A stretch of 64,000 nt of DNA, from NCBI GenBank assembly GCA_037957365.1, contig JARHVA010005485.1:181001-245000 (forward strand). Reading direction: 5' to 3'. This DNA is from Torreya grandis. Its lineage: Eukaryota; Streptophyta; Pinopsida; Cupressales; Taxaceae. Of the stretch, positions 50,446-63,859 are shown piece by piece (the stretch's first letter is position 1; each line of letters begins with the position of its first letter). Made by a program: the position numbers and the translations under genes. The notes beneath the pieces are model-generated. The model was not told the origin of the DNA and did no database searches. It worked only from the letters and a program-made list of their open reading frames with translations.

Positions 50446-51162
50446 ATAATAAGATCCTGACAACTACAAGATACTATTATCATTCTTTAAGGATGAAATT
50501 CCTGAATTACAACATACAGAGTTTTATTTGCCTAGTATGATATCCAATAAAACCATTTTCCTTAAATGATAAGTTACAAAGTTTTTCAAATAAATATTTT
50601 ATCACTAAACATAATCTATAATTTACAATGAATAGTTCATTACTTTGGACAATTGGCTTGGATCAACAACAATTAAATCCACAACAACTAAACATTTATA
50701 GGATTACAAATTATACCTATAATTATGTTAAAAAAATAGGTTAGCTTAAGCTATAAAATTTGTTTTCCATCCTACTAATTACTTCTACACTTTATTAGAA
50801 TAAAAGTAAAAGAACTAGCAATATGATATCATAATCATTTGAGAGATATATCATGGATAGAAAACCTTCCTACAACCATTTGCTATTTATTTAAGCAAGA
50901 AAAATGAATATAACTAGGAACATCACTTTACATGTGGAATTATTGAATCCAACATCAAAATGTCCACTTAAATGTACTAAGAACACAATATTCCTAACAT
51001 TTTGGAATGAATTATTATTACCAAAGAGTAGAGAAGTAAGTATCATGACTTTAAAATCCATTATCAGGAGTGGATCAATCATACTAATATTTTCAAGGAA
51101 TTTTACTAAGGAAAATAATTCCTTCCACATTTCTTAGAGGATAAAAACTAGGGGATATGGCA
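50446..51162 (-). mobile_element. LTR-like sequence X1, right part
   Basis: Continues X1 after the 23.5-kb insertion. It matches X2 at 54220-54567 and then at about 57285-57591. Strong blocks are GGTATGATATCCAAT-AAACCATTTTCCTTA, TTTACAATGAATAGTTCATT, TATCA-GAGTGGATCAA and TTTTCAAGGAATTTTACTA. It ends GATATGGCA, equivalent to GTATATGACA at the X2 edge. No polypurine tract follows, so the internal part beside X1 has been lost or replaced. Confidence 0.65.
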
Positions 51163-52869
51163 ATCCATATTTTAAAAAAAATTAACTAAAAGGTTGAAAC
51201 TAATTTATAATTGACTTGTGATAATAGGTCAAGTGTGACAACTATTGAGCTAGTACAACTCTCTTAATAATAATGATTTATGAGGTAAGAAGTGTTAATA
51301 TCATAATATGCACTTACTAAACAAGGCTAACTCATTATGTCTCACTTATGGATTTCATAAAATATTCATATTATATTATCCAAATTTTAATCTAATTTTT
51401 AGTTGTGGTAGAAAACCTAGTATGGTGAATTATGAGTTGATATAATGCTCTTAATTCAATTTGGTCTTATAATGTAAAAGATTTTTGTAATAGTGTTTTA
51501 TCTCTTAAAACATATTACCTACTAGTAAATGCATGAACTCAATTATTGTAAAATTAAAATAGTTTAGAACATGTTTGGTGATTCTTATTGAGTAAATCTT
51601 AAGTTAAACTGATACTAGTTAAATAATAAATTGTACTCTTGTTGATCTACTTATAGAATAGTGTTCCATCTATTTATGGCTTATTTAATTTTTGGATCAC
51701 TAATTTTATTCTTATAGTGATGTTTAGAAATCTAAATTTTAGGAAAAGGTACGAGTTGAAATTTAACCTTCAATTTGTATTCTGTGAGAGCATGAAGATC
51801 ATGGAGAATAAAAGTTTTCAATTCATTATGAAATGTTCTCTTAATTTTTTTCTAAGAATAATGATCTTAGTTATTGTAAGGATTGACTAAATAAAATTCC
51901 CATTTTGATGGAAAATTTTCATCTAATAATGAGTTGTTCATTTCACCTTATCTATTGTAATGTTTTCCAACCTTTATGTATATTTATGGTTTGTTAATCT
52001 ATAGGCTTCTGAATTTGAAATTTGGATGAATCACCTCTCAATGGTGAAAAGCATTCATAATTCAATGCCCTCCATTATTTACAATTCTTAAGGTTGAATT
52101 TTTTTTAGTGTGATCATTCTTGTCTATGTTCTTTATCCAATAAAAGGAAATTATATGCATGTAAAATTTATTATTTCATAGATATTGTGGCTATAAATTT
52201 TATTCATCCTCTCTTGATTAAGTAATTTACTTGGTTGGGAACCATTTTATGATATTGACCAAGGATAAGAAAATGACTTATAACATTTTCTTACATATTT
52301 CTTAGTTAACTTTGTTGGAGTATAGTTGCCTATCTTGTGAATGTATTTGATTCTTACTATCTAGACTCACCCCTTTTCCTTCGTGAATTATTTAAATAAA
52401 TGGGTGACTAAAATATTACTTTAATGGAATCATGCTATATTAATTTGGATTGAGTACTATGGATATATTTTACAATAAAAAATCTTGATTCTAGGCTATT
52501 TAAAAATCAACTCAGTATGTATATCATTATCCTACCTTTATTATATAAATTACATTTAAATATTGAGTTGTTTGGTTGGAATTTTCATCCTCTACTCTAG
52601 TAGTAATACCTTTGGTGAATATCCATTAAGATCATTCGATGGATTCAAAAAATAATACCTCTAGTGTACAAGCCTAACCATTTTATCTTTATGTAATAAT
52701 ACACTTCATAAATAATTTAGTCCAACATGTTATGGTTAAGTTGATCATGACATGGTAGTAGGAAAAGAGGATTGAGTATACTCCAATCTAGGGTTTCACC
52801 TAGATATTCTTGATAGAAGTTATCACCTCTAGTTTGATTAACATGGTGATGATAATTCAAAAATTTAAC
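51163..52869. other. Anonymous AT-rich DNA, no gene
   Basis: Lies between X1 and X2. There is no coding frame and no match that I can see to the other repeats of the window. Confidence 0.5.
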
Positions 52870-55800
52870 CCAATTCATTCTTCATTTTGTTTTTCAATTA
52901 AGGGTTATTTTTTAGTTTTTACTTGCACTACACAATTCCAAATAGTGTATTTGAATGGCATTTTTTAGGTTTGTTATAAATATAACTTAACCAATATTAA
53001 TCAATGTTAAAAGAGTACTCCTTTAAATGATCCTTTCTTAATGTATTGAAAGGAATTATCCCCTTCCATAAGTTCATTTGTCCTATTGTATTGTGATTCA
53101 TATTTTACTTATTTGAACAAATTGGACAAATCCATTACCAAATCTATTATATCATAAAACCCAATTGCAAGGATCTATTATTTATCCAATGTAAATGGAT
53201 AACCCTTTTGTACTCATACCATATAACCTATTATTATGAGTTTCTTTATAATGAAATATTGTGGAATGTCATCTGGTCAATTTTATGCTTTCAAGGAAAT
53301 GTCACTTTCTATTCCAAGAGTCTCAAAGGATCATCAATTCACTAGGTGGCAAGTCCTTCATAGGAAATTAATTATTATATGATCAACCATGAATACACAA
53401 ATATAAATTTCATTTAGAAGAGTCATTAGTATTTTGATTTCATTAGGAGAGGTCCCTATGGTTTTAAGTGTATAGGGTTATGAATCACCCATAAAGCTGA
53501 GTATTCAATTAATTCCCATTTAAAACTTGCATTCTAAAGGAGATTAAATCTTAACATATAACTCCTTATATTTCTTAATAAAATTATACTATGAGTATAA
53601 AGCATTGGCTTCTCAGGAATTAAGAGAAAAAGACAATGTTACTAATCCTAGAATAACCCAAACCATATATGGCTTTATATATCCAATTTTTCTTTTATTA
53701 TCATAAGATTTTTTAAAAATGTGAAAAAATAACAGATGAGAATATCCTTAGGAATTTCATTGAGAAGACAATCAACCCTTAAACAAAAGACCCTCGAATG
53801 CTTCATCAAAATTATTTCTCATTATTACATGCCTCACAATGTTCAACTATAAGACCATATTGAGAGATAAAACCTATGGAATAATGAAAAAATAATATAA
53901 CATAGTAATAAGGTGAATATTTACTATAATAACATGTTAAACATCTGTCCATTATGCATATACAATATCATACATCCTAGTGTAACCATCACTCTTGCTA
54001 CATAGTTTTAAAATAAATAAAACTAGTGAATTTGAGTAATATTGATTGATACTCTAAGATTATATAGGATAAAGAGATATATAACCTTAACTAACATCTA
54101 CCCACATGCACATAATCATATTTAAATGGTGAGAAATAGACAAATGCACCCAAGTCAATACATAGTTCAAAACATGATACAAGGATACTTAAAACATATT
54201 CAAATTATGTAATTAATAATAAGATCCTAACATCTAAAGGATAATATTAGCACTAGTTAAGGATGAAATTAAAAAATTCAAAGATAAATTTTTGTCTTTC
54301 CTTGGTATGATATCCAATGAAACCATTTTCCTTACATGATAAGGCACAAATTTTCTCAAATAAATAGTTGACCGCTAAACATAAGCTATAGTTTACAATG
54401 AATAGTTCATTACTTTGGACAATCATATTTGATTAAAAAAAATAAGAATGAGAGAAATTAAATCCACAATAATCAAACATTTAAAGGGTTACAACCAATA
54501 CTTGTAATAATGGTAAGACAAATAGGTAATTTTACACCAATATTAGAATAATAGCAAGACAACTAGCAAGGACCAAAGTCTAAAGGATTTTATTGAAGTG
54601 CCCATATTGCACCTAAACAACTTATTAGCTTAAGTTTATCATAATATATTGGTTCTAATTTTTTTTTAACTATTTCCAATATGATTGAAACATAACATAA
54701 GCTAAGTGTTCATTGACCACATAATTCATCTAAATGAAAAGAATTAGAATATTAATGTAATAATGACCAGCATTATTCATGTTTTTTCAAAAATGAATAT
54801 AGTCATCTAAGTTTATTTTTGACTAAACCAATAACAAAATATAATTAAATATTTATCTTCCAGATGAATCTATAGTTACAGAGTGAATGTAATTATTTAA
54901 AATGACCACCTTAACAAGGTGAGAGTAGTAAAGTATATACCTTGTATTTATCATTGCAACAAACTTAATACTAAAATTATAACCATAAAATTATTTCAAC
55001 AATGAAACATTATGAGAAAAAAAGGATTAAAATTATGTTGGACATTTATAGCATCTACATACTACATGTAGCTGAGCCACAAGATAAATCATAGTCTACA
55101 ACCTAACACATAAATAAAACAATACACTCTTCAAAAAAATCTTCCTACTCATAATAAATCATTAGGAAACCAACATAATAAATTGGCATGCATTTTTTGC
55201 ATCACTTATATGCATCTTATGGAGGATTAGCAATAAAAAATAAATCTAACAAATCAAATTAACACCTCAAGTTGCAAGAATAGGAGTTATATCACAATGA
55301 ACTTCCATAATGAAAACACTATATAAAAACTCATTATATAATTTCATGCACAAATAGTAATAAATTATTATATATCATGAATCCAATCATATAAGCAACT
55401 ATATACCAAGATTCAATCATTAGACTAACACCAAAATAGTGCCAAGATTTAAAACACTAATAAATGAAAGAAATCAACTGACTAGCAAGATGTTATGATT
55501 ATCACATGTCAGATCCCTAAATTTGACATGGCTCAGCCAAATTGAACCTATATTATTTTCAATGACCACATGAACTTTATTGAACATAGTAGGGCCAAAA
55601 ACTAAAAAATAACAAAATGATGACCAAAATACCATCCATTTAACTAAAATGGAATAACACAAACAAAATAATTGTAGGCTAAAATAAATTCAAGAAACTA
55701 TACAAATCAATCTTTAAGACTAAAATACTAGCATGGACCTTTTTAGGGTCCCTATATTTGGATAAAAACATGACCCAAACACACTGATCAAAATAATGAT

Positions 55801-57591
55801 TTAAAATCATATAGTAATATTTCTAAACCATATTCTATTTTTATCAAGAAGGCAAGTAAACTAAATATTCCTTTTTCAAGCCAACCCATTAAAAGAGGCT
55901 GAGCCAATAATCAACTAAGAGCAATCTGTAAATGAAACATATATCACAAAATTAGAGAACCATGATTTATAACTAATAAGTGTTCAGACTAGAAACTCCA
56001 CATGCATGTTTCCTTAATTATAAACAACACATTTCAACATCCAAAAAAACCCCATACAACCAAATGCAAAAGGGGCAACAATTACATGTTCTAATGACCA
56101 CTACCAAGAAGGAAGAATAATCACTAATGCTAGTTAAGAAACATTTATGCAAACACATTCATATAATATATGCTAGGATCTCATATATGTGTACATGCAT
56201 ATTCATATATGGGCCCATATCATATTGAACATCCTAGTTATTTTCCATAATGTTATTCAAGTTGTAATGTAAAAATAATTACTTGAGAGGAAATTTAACT
56301 TACCTAGGTTTTTACCCAACTATTCAAAGAGATTCCAATAGTACCCTTTGATAAACCTCATCATCCATTTTTCCCCAAAAGTATTTTTACCATGCACCTA
56401 CATCTCTTTAACATTTTCCACAAATCTCTCCACTATCAAGGAGATACAAAATGATAACTAATCTCCTATTACAAAATGCCCCTTTAGTTTCCTCAAATGG
56501 TCATGCCTTCTTTGTCTAGTGGTTGTCATGCCCTAAATTATGCATAGAAATAAAAAATCAACTACTTGGACTTCCTAGGGTTTACTTATAATTCCTTCTA
56601 TAAGTAATTTCCAAAACTTTAGAGTTGTCTAAGTCAAAATGACTACTTAATTTCAAAATAATCTTCTAATTACTATTACCAAATCCAAAATGTCCCCAAA
56701 GTCTACTTAGATAACTAGGGCTTAATCCCATTATGATTTTATCATAATATTTACCAACTTGGAAACTAAATTTAAATTATGCCAAAAATTACCATCATGT
56801 GGAGTAAAGGTACCAAGCCATAATCCAATGGTGCCTTCCAAAAAAAATATGGTAAACAAATTAACTATTTAAAATAAGAGTATACTTATACACACTGAAT
56901 ATCTCTTTACTTCCTAATAAAATAATCTATTATTGGACTTTCTCTAAGCCCACAACATATTTCAACACTAGTCCAAAGGTCTAATTGACATCTTTGCCAA
57001 AGACAGACTGGGATAAAATAACATAACAGAATATGTTGAGCAACATAAGGCCTCTTGACTATCACCATGTCTAAATATTGAGCATTTTAAAGTTAAAATT
57101 CTCATGACTTAATAATTATAATAGCCACCACCTACCATAGATATTCTTTAACCAAATTACTAGTTCCTTTTATTCTTTAAACAAGATGATATTAAAACTT
57201 AAATTTGTAACATCATCTTTCTTAGTGATTGAGTACCATGTCATTTGGAAATAGTCATGACAATGTAATAGGCACAATTGATTGAATATGATCCTTTACT
57301 AAAAATATAGCCATTCGAGATAGATATCATGTCCATAAAACCTTTTGGTAACTTTTTTAATTTATTTAAGTAAGAACGATGAACATAACCAGGAATATTA
57401 CTCTATATGTGGCATTATTTATTCCAACATGAAATGTCCAATTAAATGACCTAAGAACACAACAATTCTCACATTTAATTCTAGTGCCATTATCAAGAGT
57501 GGATCAAGCATAATAATATTTTCAAGGAATTTTACTAGGGAAATTGATTCCTTCCACATTTTATATAGCCTAAAAATTGGGGTATATGACA
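52870..57591 (-). mobile_element. LTR-like sequence X2
   Basis: Uninterrupted relative of X1. At about 54215-54232 it shows the pre-insertion sequence of the 23.5-kb array. Compared with X1 it has about 2.7 kb extra at 54568-57285. It ends at 57591 with GTATATGACA, which on the minus strand is an LTR start (TGTCATATACC) preceded by a purine-rich tract. It is thus most simply a 3' LTR of a minus-strand Ty3/gypsy element whose gag remnant lies at 59.1-59.9 kb. Confidence 0.55.
54568..57285. other. Segment of X2 absent from X1
   Basis: X1 passes from AACTAGCAA directly to a TATCATAATC-TTTGAGAGATA block, while X2 has 2.7 kb between the equivalents. No protein domain or clear target duplication marks it as an insertion, so it could be a deletion in X1. 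Contains a 14-bp perfect palindrome ATATGGGCCCATAT at 56207-56220 but no gene. Confidence 0.5.
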
Positions 57592-57609
57592 TCTTCACTC
57601 CCTTAGAAA
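57592..57609 (-). promoter_or_regulatory. Decayed polypurine tract beside X2
   Basis: The minus strand reads TTTCTAAGGGAGTGAAGA before TGTCATATACC. It parallels the better tract at 10706-10721 (AAGGAGGGGAGGA before TGTCATGACCC), with several substitutions. Confidence 0.5.
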
Positions 57610-58129
57610 GGCATCATCTTGGTACCTATGGGAAAATATAAGTATCTTACTTATTCAACCTTTAGACATACCTAATTTTAGGCACCAATACTTGCTTAAA
57701 TTTATGTTTTCCATCATATATTTACATAATGATTCTAAAAATTAGATATATTAATTTGAATTTGAAATAGTCTCATGTTAAAAAATTTCCATCATAATAT
57801 GGATATGTTATCAATAAATCAGCAACTATATGAAAATAAATTCAAAATAGTAAATAAATTGAATATTTCAACCTAATTATCTACCATCTAATTCTTAATT
57901 AGTAGTTGATTTAGCATGAAACAAATAATTTTGTGATATATTCCTCATTCTGGGTGTGACATTTTATATAATATACAGTTATGTTCCACACATAACTTAC
58001 TAACATTCACCCTAAAATGCTTTCCCTTATAGTATTAATAATATCATGTGGTAATTTCCACCACTTTTATTTATGCCTCACACACAACTTATTCCCTTCC
58101 AACATAGAATACATTAGAATCCTACTACT

Positions 58130-58310
58130 ACGATAACTAGGAATTCATTGTTCATGGGTAGTTTATCACCCTACCTTAACCACACTAAACATTGGAGAAT
58201 CCATTCTAGGTAGTCACATGTAACCCTTAAGTTTTTTCAACATGTTCTCCATACCTTTGTGAGATCATATGATGGTCTATGAATCCCAATCCCACCATAT
58301 TTAATTTTCC
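58130..58310 (-). repeat. Dispersed repeat, copy 2 (shared with 12005-12190)
   Basis: Same ordered words as the first copy. Located inside the presumed internal region of the X2 element. Confidence 0.6.
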
Positions 58311-59129
58311 AACTGAGGGAATTTACCCAACTTTTTTGCTCCCTAAAAAATTCAACTGGGTACCTAGGATTTTCAAATCCCTTGATTAGGGATTTCCATT
58401 ATTCCTTTTAATCATAAGTATACCTTCCAATCATGTTTTTAAACAAATAATTTGATCATAAGCATACCTTACAATCATTATTTTAAACAAAATGTAACAA
58501 CCCATGTTCAATTTTTTTAAAACTCCTTTAGTCTCATACCCACAATAACAAACAAAATCCATAATTTTTTTCATGAAATAACAATGCTATCATTTAATTG
58601 AAAAATAATCAAAAACATAAATTTTAATAAATCCATAAGGGCCAATCAAAATTATCAAAATACATATTAAACATGCTTTAAAATCATGCCCGCACTGAAT
58701 TAAAAAATTATGTAAAGTGTGGAGAACATGTCTCTATGACATGGCCCCATTGATTTGAATAAAAAATAGAAACTGGTAATTACCTCACCTCAAATGGATA
58801 AGACAATTGTATACTTTTAGAATGGAACTATGCAACATATACAAGGAACATGTCTAGGTAAATGTATCATTGAATCACATATAACAATGTGATCACATCA
58901 AGGCCGAACAGAGTCATGCCAAGTTATACCATCATTAGGATCATACATGTAATAATTCTTAAGGGATAATGTCAAGACCTTTGGTTTGTCTTTAATAAAT
59001 GGTTTTTAAATAATTTTTTTGAAAATTTGAGTATTTGTGTATGAAAAACCAATTGCACCATAGGTTGGAGCATCTTTCTTGGAAATCAATTTTTATTATT
59101 TTATTTCATCATTTGTAACTTATGGGATA
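58311..59129. other. Decayed internal retroelement sequence, no gene
   Basis: No pol domain is recognisable. A GTGTGGAGAACATG motif near 58713 matches copies near 25.34 and 25.51 kb. Confidence 0.45.
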
Positions 59130-59890
59130 TAAACTAGAAAAAAATGAATATCTTCTCTTTCTCATTATAAAAAGATGAATTTTGATCATTATGTAACATT
59201 ACCATTTGGGATTGTTCTTTCAAAATTTCTTGATTTTGATCATTATTTGGAATATTTGGTATGTCTTTTGTAGAATTTAGAACATTAAAAATTTGCATAT
59301 CATGTGAAGGATCATCCACCTTTGATAGTGATATAGAATTTGAATATTTATGTGGATGTGGAAAAGGTGCCTCCTTTTGTTTTTGAGTCTCTTTTGGAAC
59401 CTATTTTTGTTCCTTAGACATCTTTACTTCGAGAGAATTTATCATTTATATCTTTGTTTTCAATGTAAAACAACAATTGATATGGTAACCATGTATCATA
59501 TTACATGCATAGTAATATTTGGATTTTCACAAAGGAAGTATATGAGGTATATTAATCAAATTATTTCTAGGCATCTCCCTTAGAATATCACTTGACCTCT
59601 TAGTAGGCTTTTGCACACTAGTAGTATCATTAGTATTATGTGACTTTAGTTTTCTTCTAATATGGACATGGATTCTTATTAGGTACATAATTGTTATGTG
59701 AAGGTGTAAACTCATGGTTCACACTAGCATAATGTGGATTATTTGCATATGAAATGTGATTTTATAATAAGGTGATCTTTGAATTTAGAGAGTAATTTTG
59801 ATTTTGTAACTCATGCATTAACTTTGTCATAATATTGATTTTTTCTTTTAGTTTTTCACAATCATAAACCCTAGGTATTTAAAGTTGATT
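59130..59890 (-). pseudogene. gag: Ty3/gypsy gag remnant
   Basis: On the minus strand a protein-like frame with a few stops reads, from high to low coordinates: a helical part (CEKLKEKINIMTKLMHELQN) near 59850-59790; KRSSDILREMPRNNLINIPH near 59600; a knuckle-like segment YACNMIHGYHINCCFTLKTKI near 59515-59445 with Cys-x3-His-x2-His-x3-Cys spacing; and a hydrophilic tail including VDDPSHDMQIFNVLN (59134-59319). The pattern of Cys/His residues followed by LK-x2-I is that of the gag zinc-knuckle segment of plant Tat-type Ty3/gypsy elements. It lies about 1.5-2.3 kb from the LTR-type edge of X2, so pol must be deleted. A gag of another gypsy clade is possible. Confidence 0.55.
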
Positions 59891-60570
59891 TCTTTCATTT
59901 GAAACTATAGGGTGGGACACCTTAACTCTTAGATAAGTAATAGCTTGGACCTAGTTAGAAGGATGATAGACATCACCCTCATTAGAGTTAAGAAGAGTAA
60001 GATGTTGATTTGTGTCTATTTTAAATGTTTTGAGTAAAAAATAACTCTAAATAATTTTAAAGTAGATCTATTTGGAGGCCAATATGCATCTATCAAGGTA
60101 GAATCTCATTACAAGCATATGCATATGAAGCCTTTACGACCAAATCAAGGTAAAAACCTAGGTTAAAGTTTCAAATCTGAAAATCCATCACAACCCTAAA
60201 TTGTATGAGGATCCTATTTATTACTAAATCTACAATATGCTAATTTGATGAGAAACTCATATATAACATATGTTAAATTTATTAAACTGAGATATGCTAA
60301 ATATAGAAAGTAAAACTATATTAGATATGGAAATGACAAATAAATATTATATGTAGTTGATTCTAATGCTATCATAATTTAGGATCTAGAATAGGTAAGA
60401 ATTATACTAGAAGATGATTCTAGAACAATTAACAAATTTTGGATTGAGTGCTTTTATAGCTATAACCACTAGTGTCATCCTTAGATAGTTGTGTCAATGT
60501 TGGTGTCTAGGTTCGACACAATTGTATTATATGGAATACTTATTGGAAAAGGATGTAACCACTTGGATGA

Positions 60571-60601
60571 TTCTTTTTTTTTTTTTTTGTGTGTGTGTGT
60601 T
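60571..60601 (+). repeat. Poly(T) followed by (GT)n
   Basis: About 18 T residues then about six GT units, inside repeat Y copy 2 and absent from copy 1. Confidence 0.9.
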
Positions 60602-61174
60602 TAAATTTAATTTGTTGCATTTAAATCTAGTTCATGGACTATCACTCCTCATTAAATTACAAAACCATAGTTCTTCATCTTCATGGTAACCTTGGGGAAA
60701 AATGTCGTAGTGGGCTTATAGTTTTGAGCTGACCCTAAAGGCCCCATAATAAAAGAATGTTGCCTACATATCTAATACTCGAAATAGAGCCTCAAACTAA
60801 TGTATTACTCCCTTGTGTGTTATATTTTGTGTGAATCATGCAATATGTGGAAAGCAAGTATAATAGTGACCTAGCTTGTAAGCTGGAAAATCTAACTCTT
60901 GGGATGTTCCTTAAATACTTCATTCCTGTAGATGTGTATTCCCTATGAATGATATGTAAATATTAACAAATAAGGAAGATTTTTTTAATTTAATGCTCTT
61001 TGAGTGTTCTTTGGTATGAGGGTTAGGTGAGGAATGAATGAGGGTTGATCTTATATTTATATCAAATCCCTTTGGATAAATAAATCACATTAAAGAACTT
61101 AGGTTGAATATTATGATAAGTTTCATTTGTAAATTACATGACTTTAAAGGCGCTAGATACTTTCATCAATTTAA

Positions 61175-61217
61175 GATACCTGCATCGATACAGGTATCTA
61201 TTCTAGATGCAAGTGTC
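61175..61217. repeat. Nested palindromes in repeat Y copy 2
   Basis: GATACCTG (61175-61182) pairs perfectly with CAGGTATC (61191-61198) around an almost palindromic CATCGATA core: 11 of 12 positions pair. GATGCAAGTGTC (61206-61217) can pair alternatively with the left arm. Relative to copy 1 the sixth base pair of the arm changed from T-A to C-G, a compensating pair of substitutions. Confidence 0.7.
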
Positions 61218-61465
61218 CAACAAGTAGAAGCTCAAACTTATAGAGATGGAAGGTAAGTATATTTTAAGCATTCTGGGAAAGATATAAGGCTTAGGTCATC
61301 AACATAAGACCAATATAACTAAGAAATATAATAATGAGAATAAGTATAGAAGATGCAATACCCCCAAAAGTGAGAAAGGTCTAAAAATGAGAGGAATAAC
61401 AAAGGTCTAAATTTTACAAGTGTAAAAGACTAAAGTGTTATATAATCCATAAATATCATCTACAA

Positions 61466-63859
61466 CTACTTACTTGGGGATATGCCATCAAAAACCAAAA
61501 CTCCAACCCTCCTTCATTATGAAAGAACATATTCTAGCCGAAAAATAAGCCCCATTATAAAATAATAAACTCTAGTAAACAATGTATTAACTCTCAGCTA
61601 TAGGAAAAATCAATGTGAAATATGAGAAAGCAAAACAAGCTTCTAAAAATCATTCAAATATTTGTAAAACCTATGAAAATACCCACTTATCTTCCCCAAT
61701 ATCTAAAATCCCTAGATTTGGTTGGATTTAATAAAGATTCCAAGTAATTTTCTATAACAAAAACTAGAACCATTTAATGTAATTTTAGATTACAAACAAA
61801 ATTAATTCAAGATGAATATAAATTAACTAGTTACAAATGTGTATATTTATATGAAATCTACTAGCTAAATCCCAAATCAAAAAATAAAAAAGAGAATCAA
61901 TGATAGAATTGTATGTTCAAAAAAGGGGCATAATGGGAAAGAATTTACTACATAAATACTTAAAATAGTCCATTTTTTTTTGTCTATTAATGCCCCAACA
62001 CCTCGTATTTTATGTCTACATCCTAATTATCTGCTAACTCTTGTGTAAGATGTAAGTTAAATTGATTTAATGAGTGGCATCTAGCTTATTAGTCAACTCC
62101 TCGACCCCTTAATGACCCTTTAAACTCTAAATTTTTGATGTACATAAAAATAATAATAAAGTAACCTAATTTCTTATATTTTTTGGTTGTTCACCATCAT
62201 AAAATATGGTTTGATTTTTTATAATGACGTGTATTTCTTAAGGAACCTAGTATTGACATTATTGACAACTAGACTTGTGGATGGGAAAGGCAAGTCAAGA
62301 ATCCTATTACTACATTAGACCATTTAATGCACCATTTATTTAGTGATAATTTACATAAAATGAGCAAGTTAGGTGGGAGGGATATAATTTTTTATTTTGG
62401 TAATATGGGTTTTGTAAAACAAATTAGCATAAATTGAGATTTGTACTTCACTTGTAATTTATGACCTCTATCATGTTTTATTATTTATGTACTAAGTATT
62501 AATAAAAAATAAATTAATATTTTTGATGGAGGTGATAGTATGAACTGAGGTTGTATGTTTTTAGTCCCATCCACAATTAAAAAGTGATTAATGAGAACAT
62601 CAAAAATATCCTTGGTCTACTTCAACAACTCTTATAGTTATCATTAATTACTCAGTTCTTCATTACTTTTTAGAATCAAATTAGGTTGTTGATTTTCTTT
62701 CCAACCAAGGTATTGAATAGTAATTGATTTGGTGATGGGTAATTAGGATAAAGGTTAGGTTGTTTTAAAGGAGGTGATATGGCACAATGCACTATAGACT
62801 ATGGCGTCGACTTTTCTTCCCCTTATTTCACCATGATTGGATGTGTAATCATTATGTGGTTTGGGTTATCAAGTGTCTATTGAGAATCCCTAATTGATGC
62901 ATGGTATTCACCTTGTCACACATTGAGGTATGATTTTCTATGATTCTTAGGATTTCCAAGTATGGGTAATTAAAGGATTGGTTTGTGTGTCATACTAACT
63001 CATGTGATATATATCATACTAATCCTATGGCATACTAGCTCATGTGAAATATATGCATTGCCTTCATCCACTTATGCAAATAAAATATTTATATCAAAAA
63101 AATTAAATAAATAATACTCCTAATCTTACATTCAAAGGATATAAAAATATCAATGCATTATAATATTTTCAATTTGAAGGAAAGAAAAAAATATACACAT
63201 TTAGTGAAGTTTTTAGAAATTGCCATCAGAAGTAGGACACCCACGTCATATTGAATAAATAAATCTCATAAAACCTAATTATTTATAGGTTGGGTTGACC
63301 ATCAATTTTAAGATCCAGTATCTGTAGAATACATCCAATTTCTTTAGGAGAAAGTATTGGATGAAAGGTAAAATTTTTGGCAAACCATAAAAAATTATAA
63401 AGGATTATAATAAATATAAAAGTTTCCTCCTCCTTGTATGAATTATATTAACATTTGAAGATAAATTTTTAATATATAATCATCATAAAAAATCATGATA
63501 AGCAAGGTTGACCATCAAATTCAGAGCCTAATTCCAAATCATATATTTTGTATCAATGTCTCTAGGGCCTAAATTTTATGGCTGACCCTGCTTATTATGA
63601 ATCTTTTTATGATGTTTATATATTTATAACTTACATTTAAATTTTAATATAATTGATTATATGAGGAGGAAACCCTTTTAAATTGTATATATCTATTATA
63701 ATACGTTATTTTTTTTACAGTCTATGTAAATGTTTACCTTGTATATAATATGGTCTCTTACAAAATTTATTATATTTTAAAATTAAAATATGTAAATAAA
63801 TCCATATGGACATCAAATTTAGGACCTTTTTTGAATTAATTGAGGTTAAAACTAGATAA
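61466..63859. other. Anonymous AT-rich DNA, no gene
   Basis: No coding frame or element terminus. The part from about 63035 resembles sequence left of repeat Y copy 1 near 22865 (GCATT-CCTTCATCCACT), so it is probably the upstream part of copy 3. Confidence 0.5.

Larger units (their letters stand above)
60190..61465 (+). repeat. Dispersed repeat 'Y', copy 2
   Basis: Collinear with 23130-24450, with which it shares many 12-20-base blocks. Internal differences include a T-run plus GT tract at 60571-60600. Homology stops near CCATAAATATCATCTA, at the same point as copy 1. If the X2 element has a 5' LTR inside the window it should lie about here, but Y and X do not match each other. Confidence 0.75.

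Noticed and set aside
50891..51137. Opposed 77- and 79-codon frames on both strands
   Set aside because: They are mirror frames within LTR-like X1; the X2 copy near 57.35-57.56 kb does not keep either frame.
56207..56220. Perfect palindrome ATATGGGCCCATAT as a promoter site-II element
   Set aside because: The GGGCCCA core matches TCP-type sites, but no gene or transcript start is near it, so I did not call a regulatory site.
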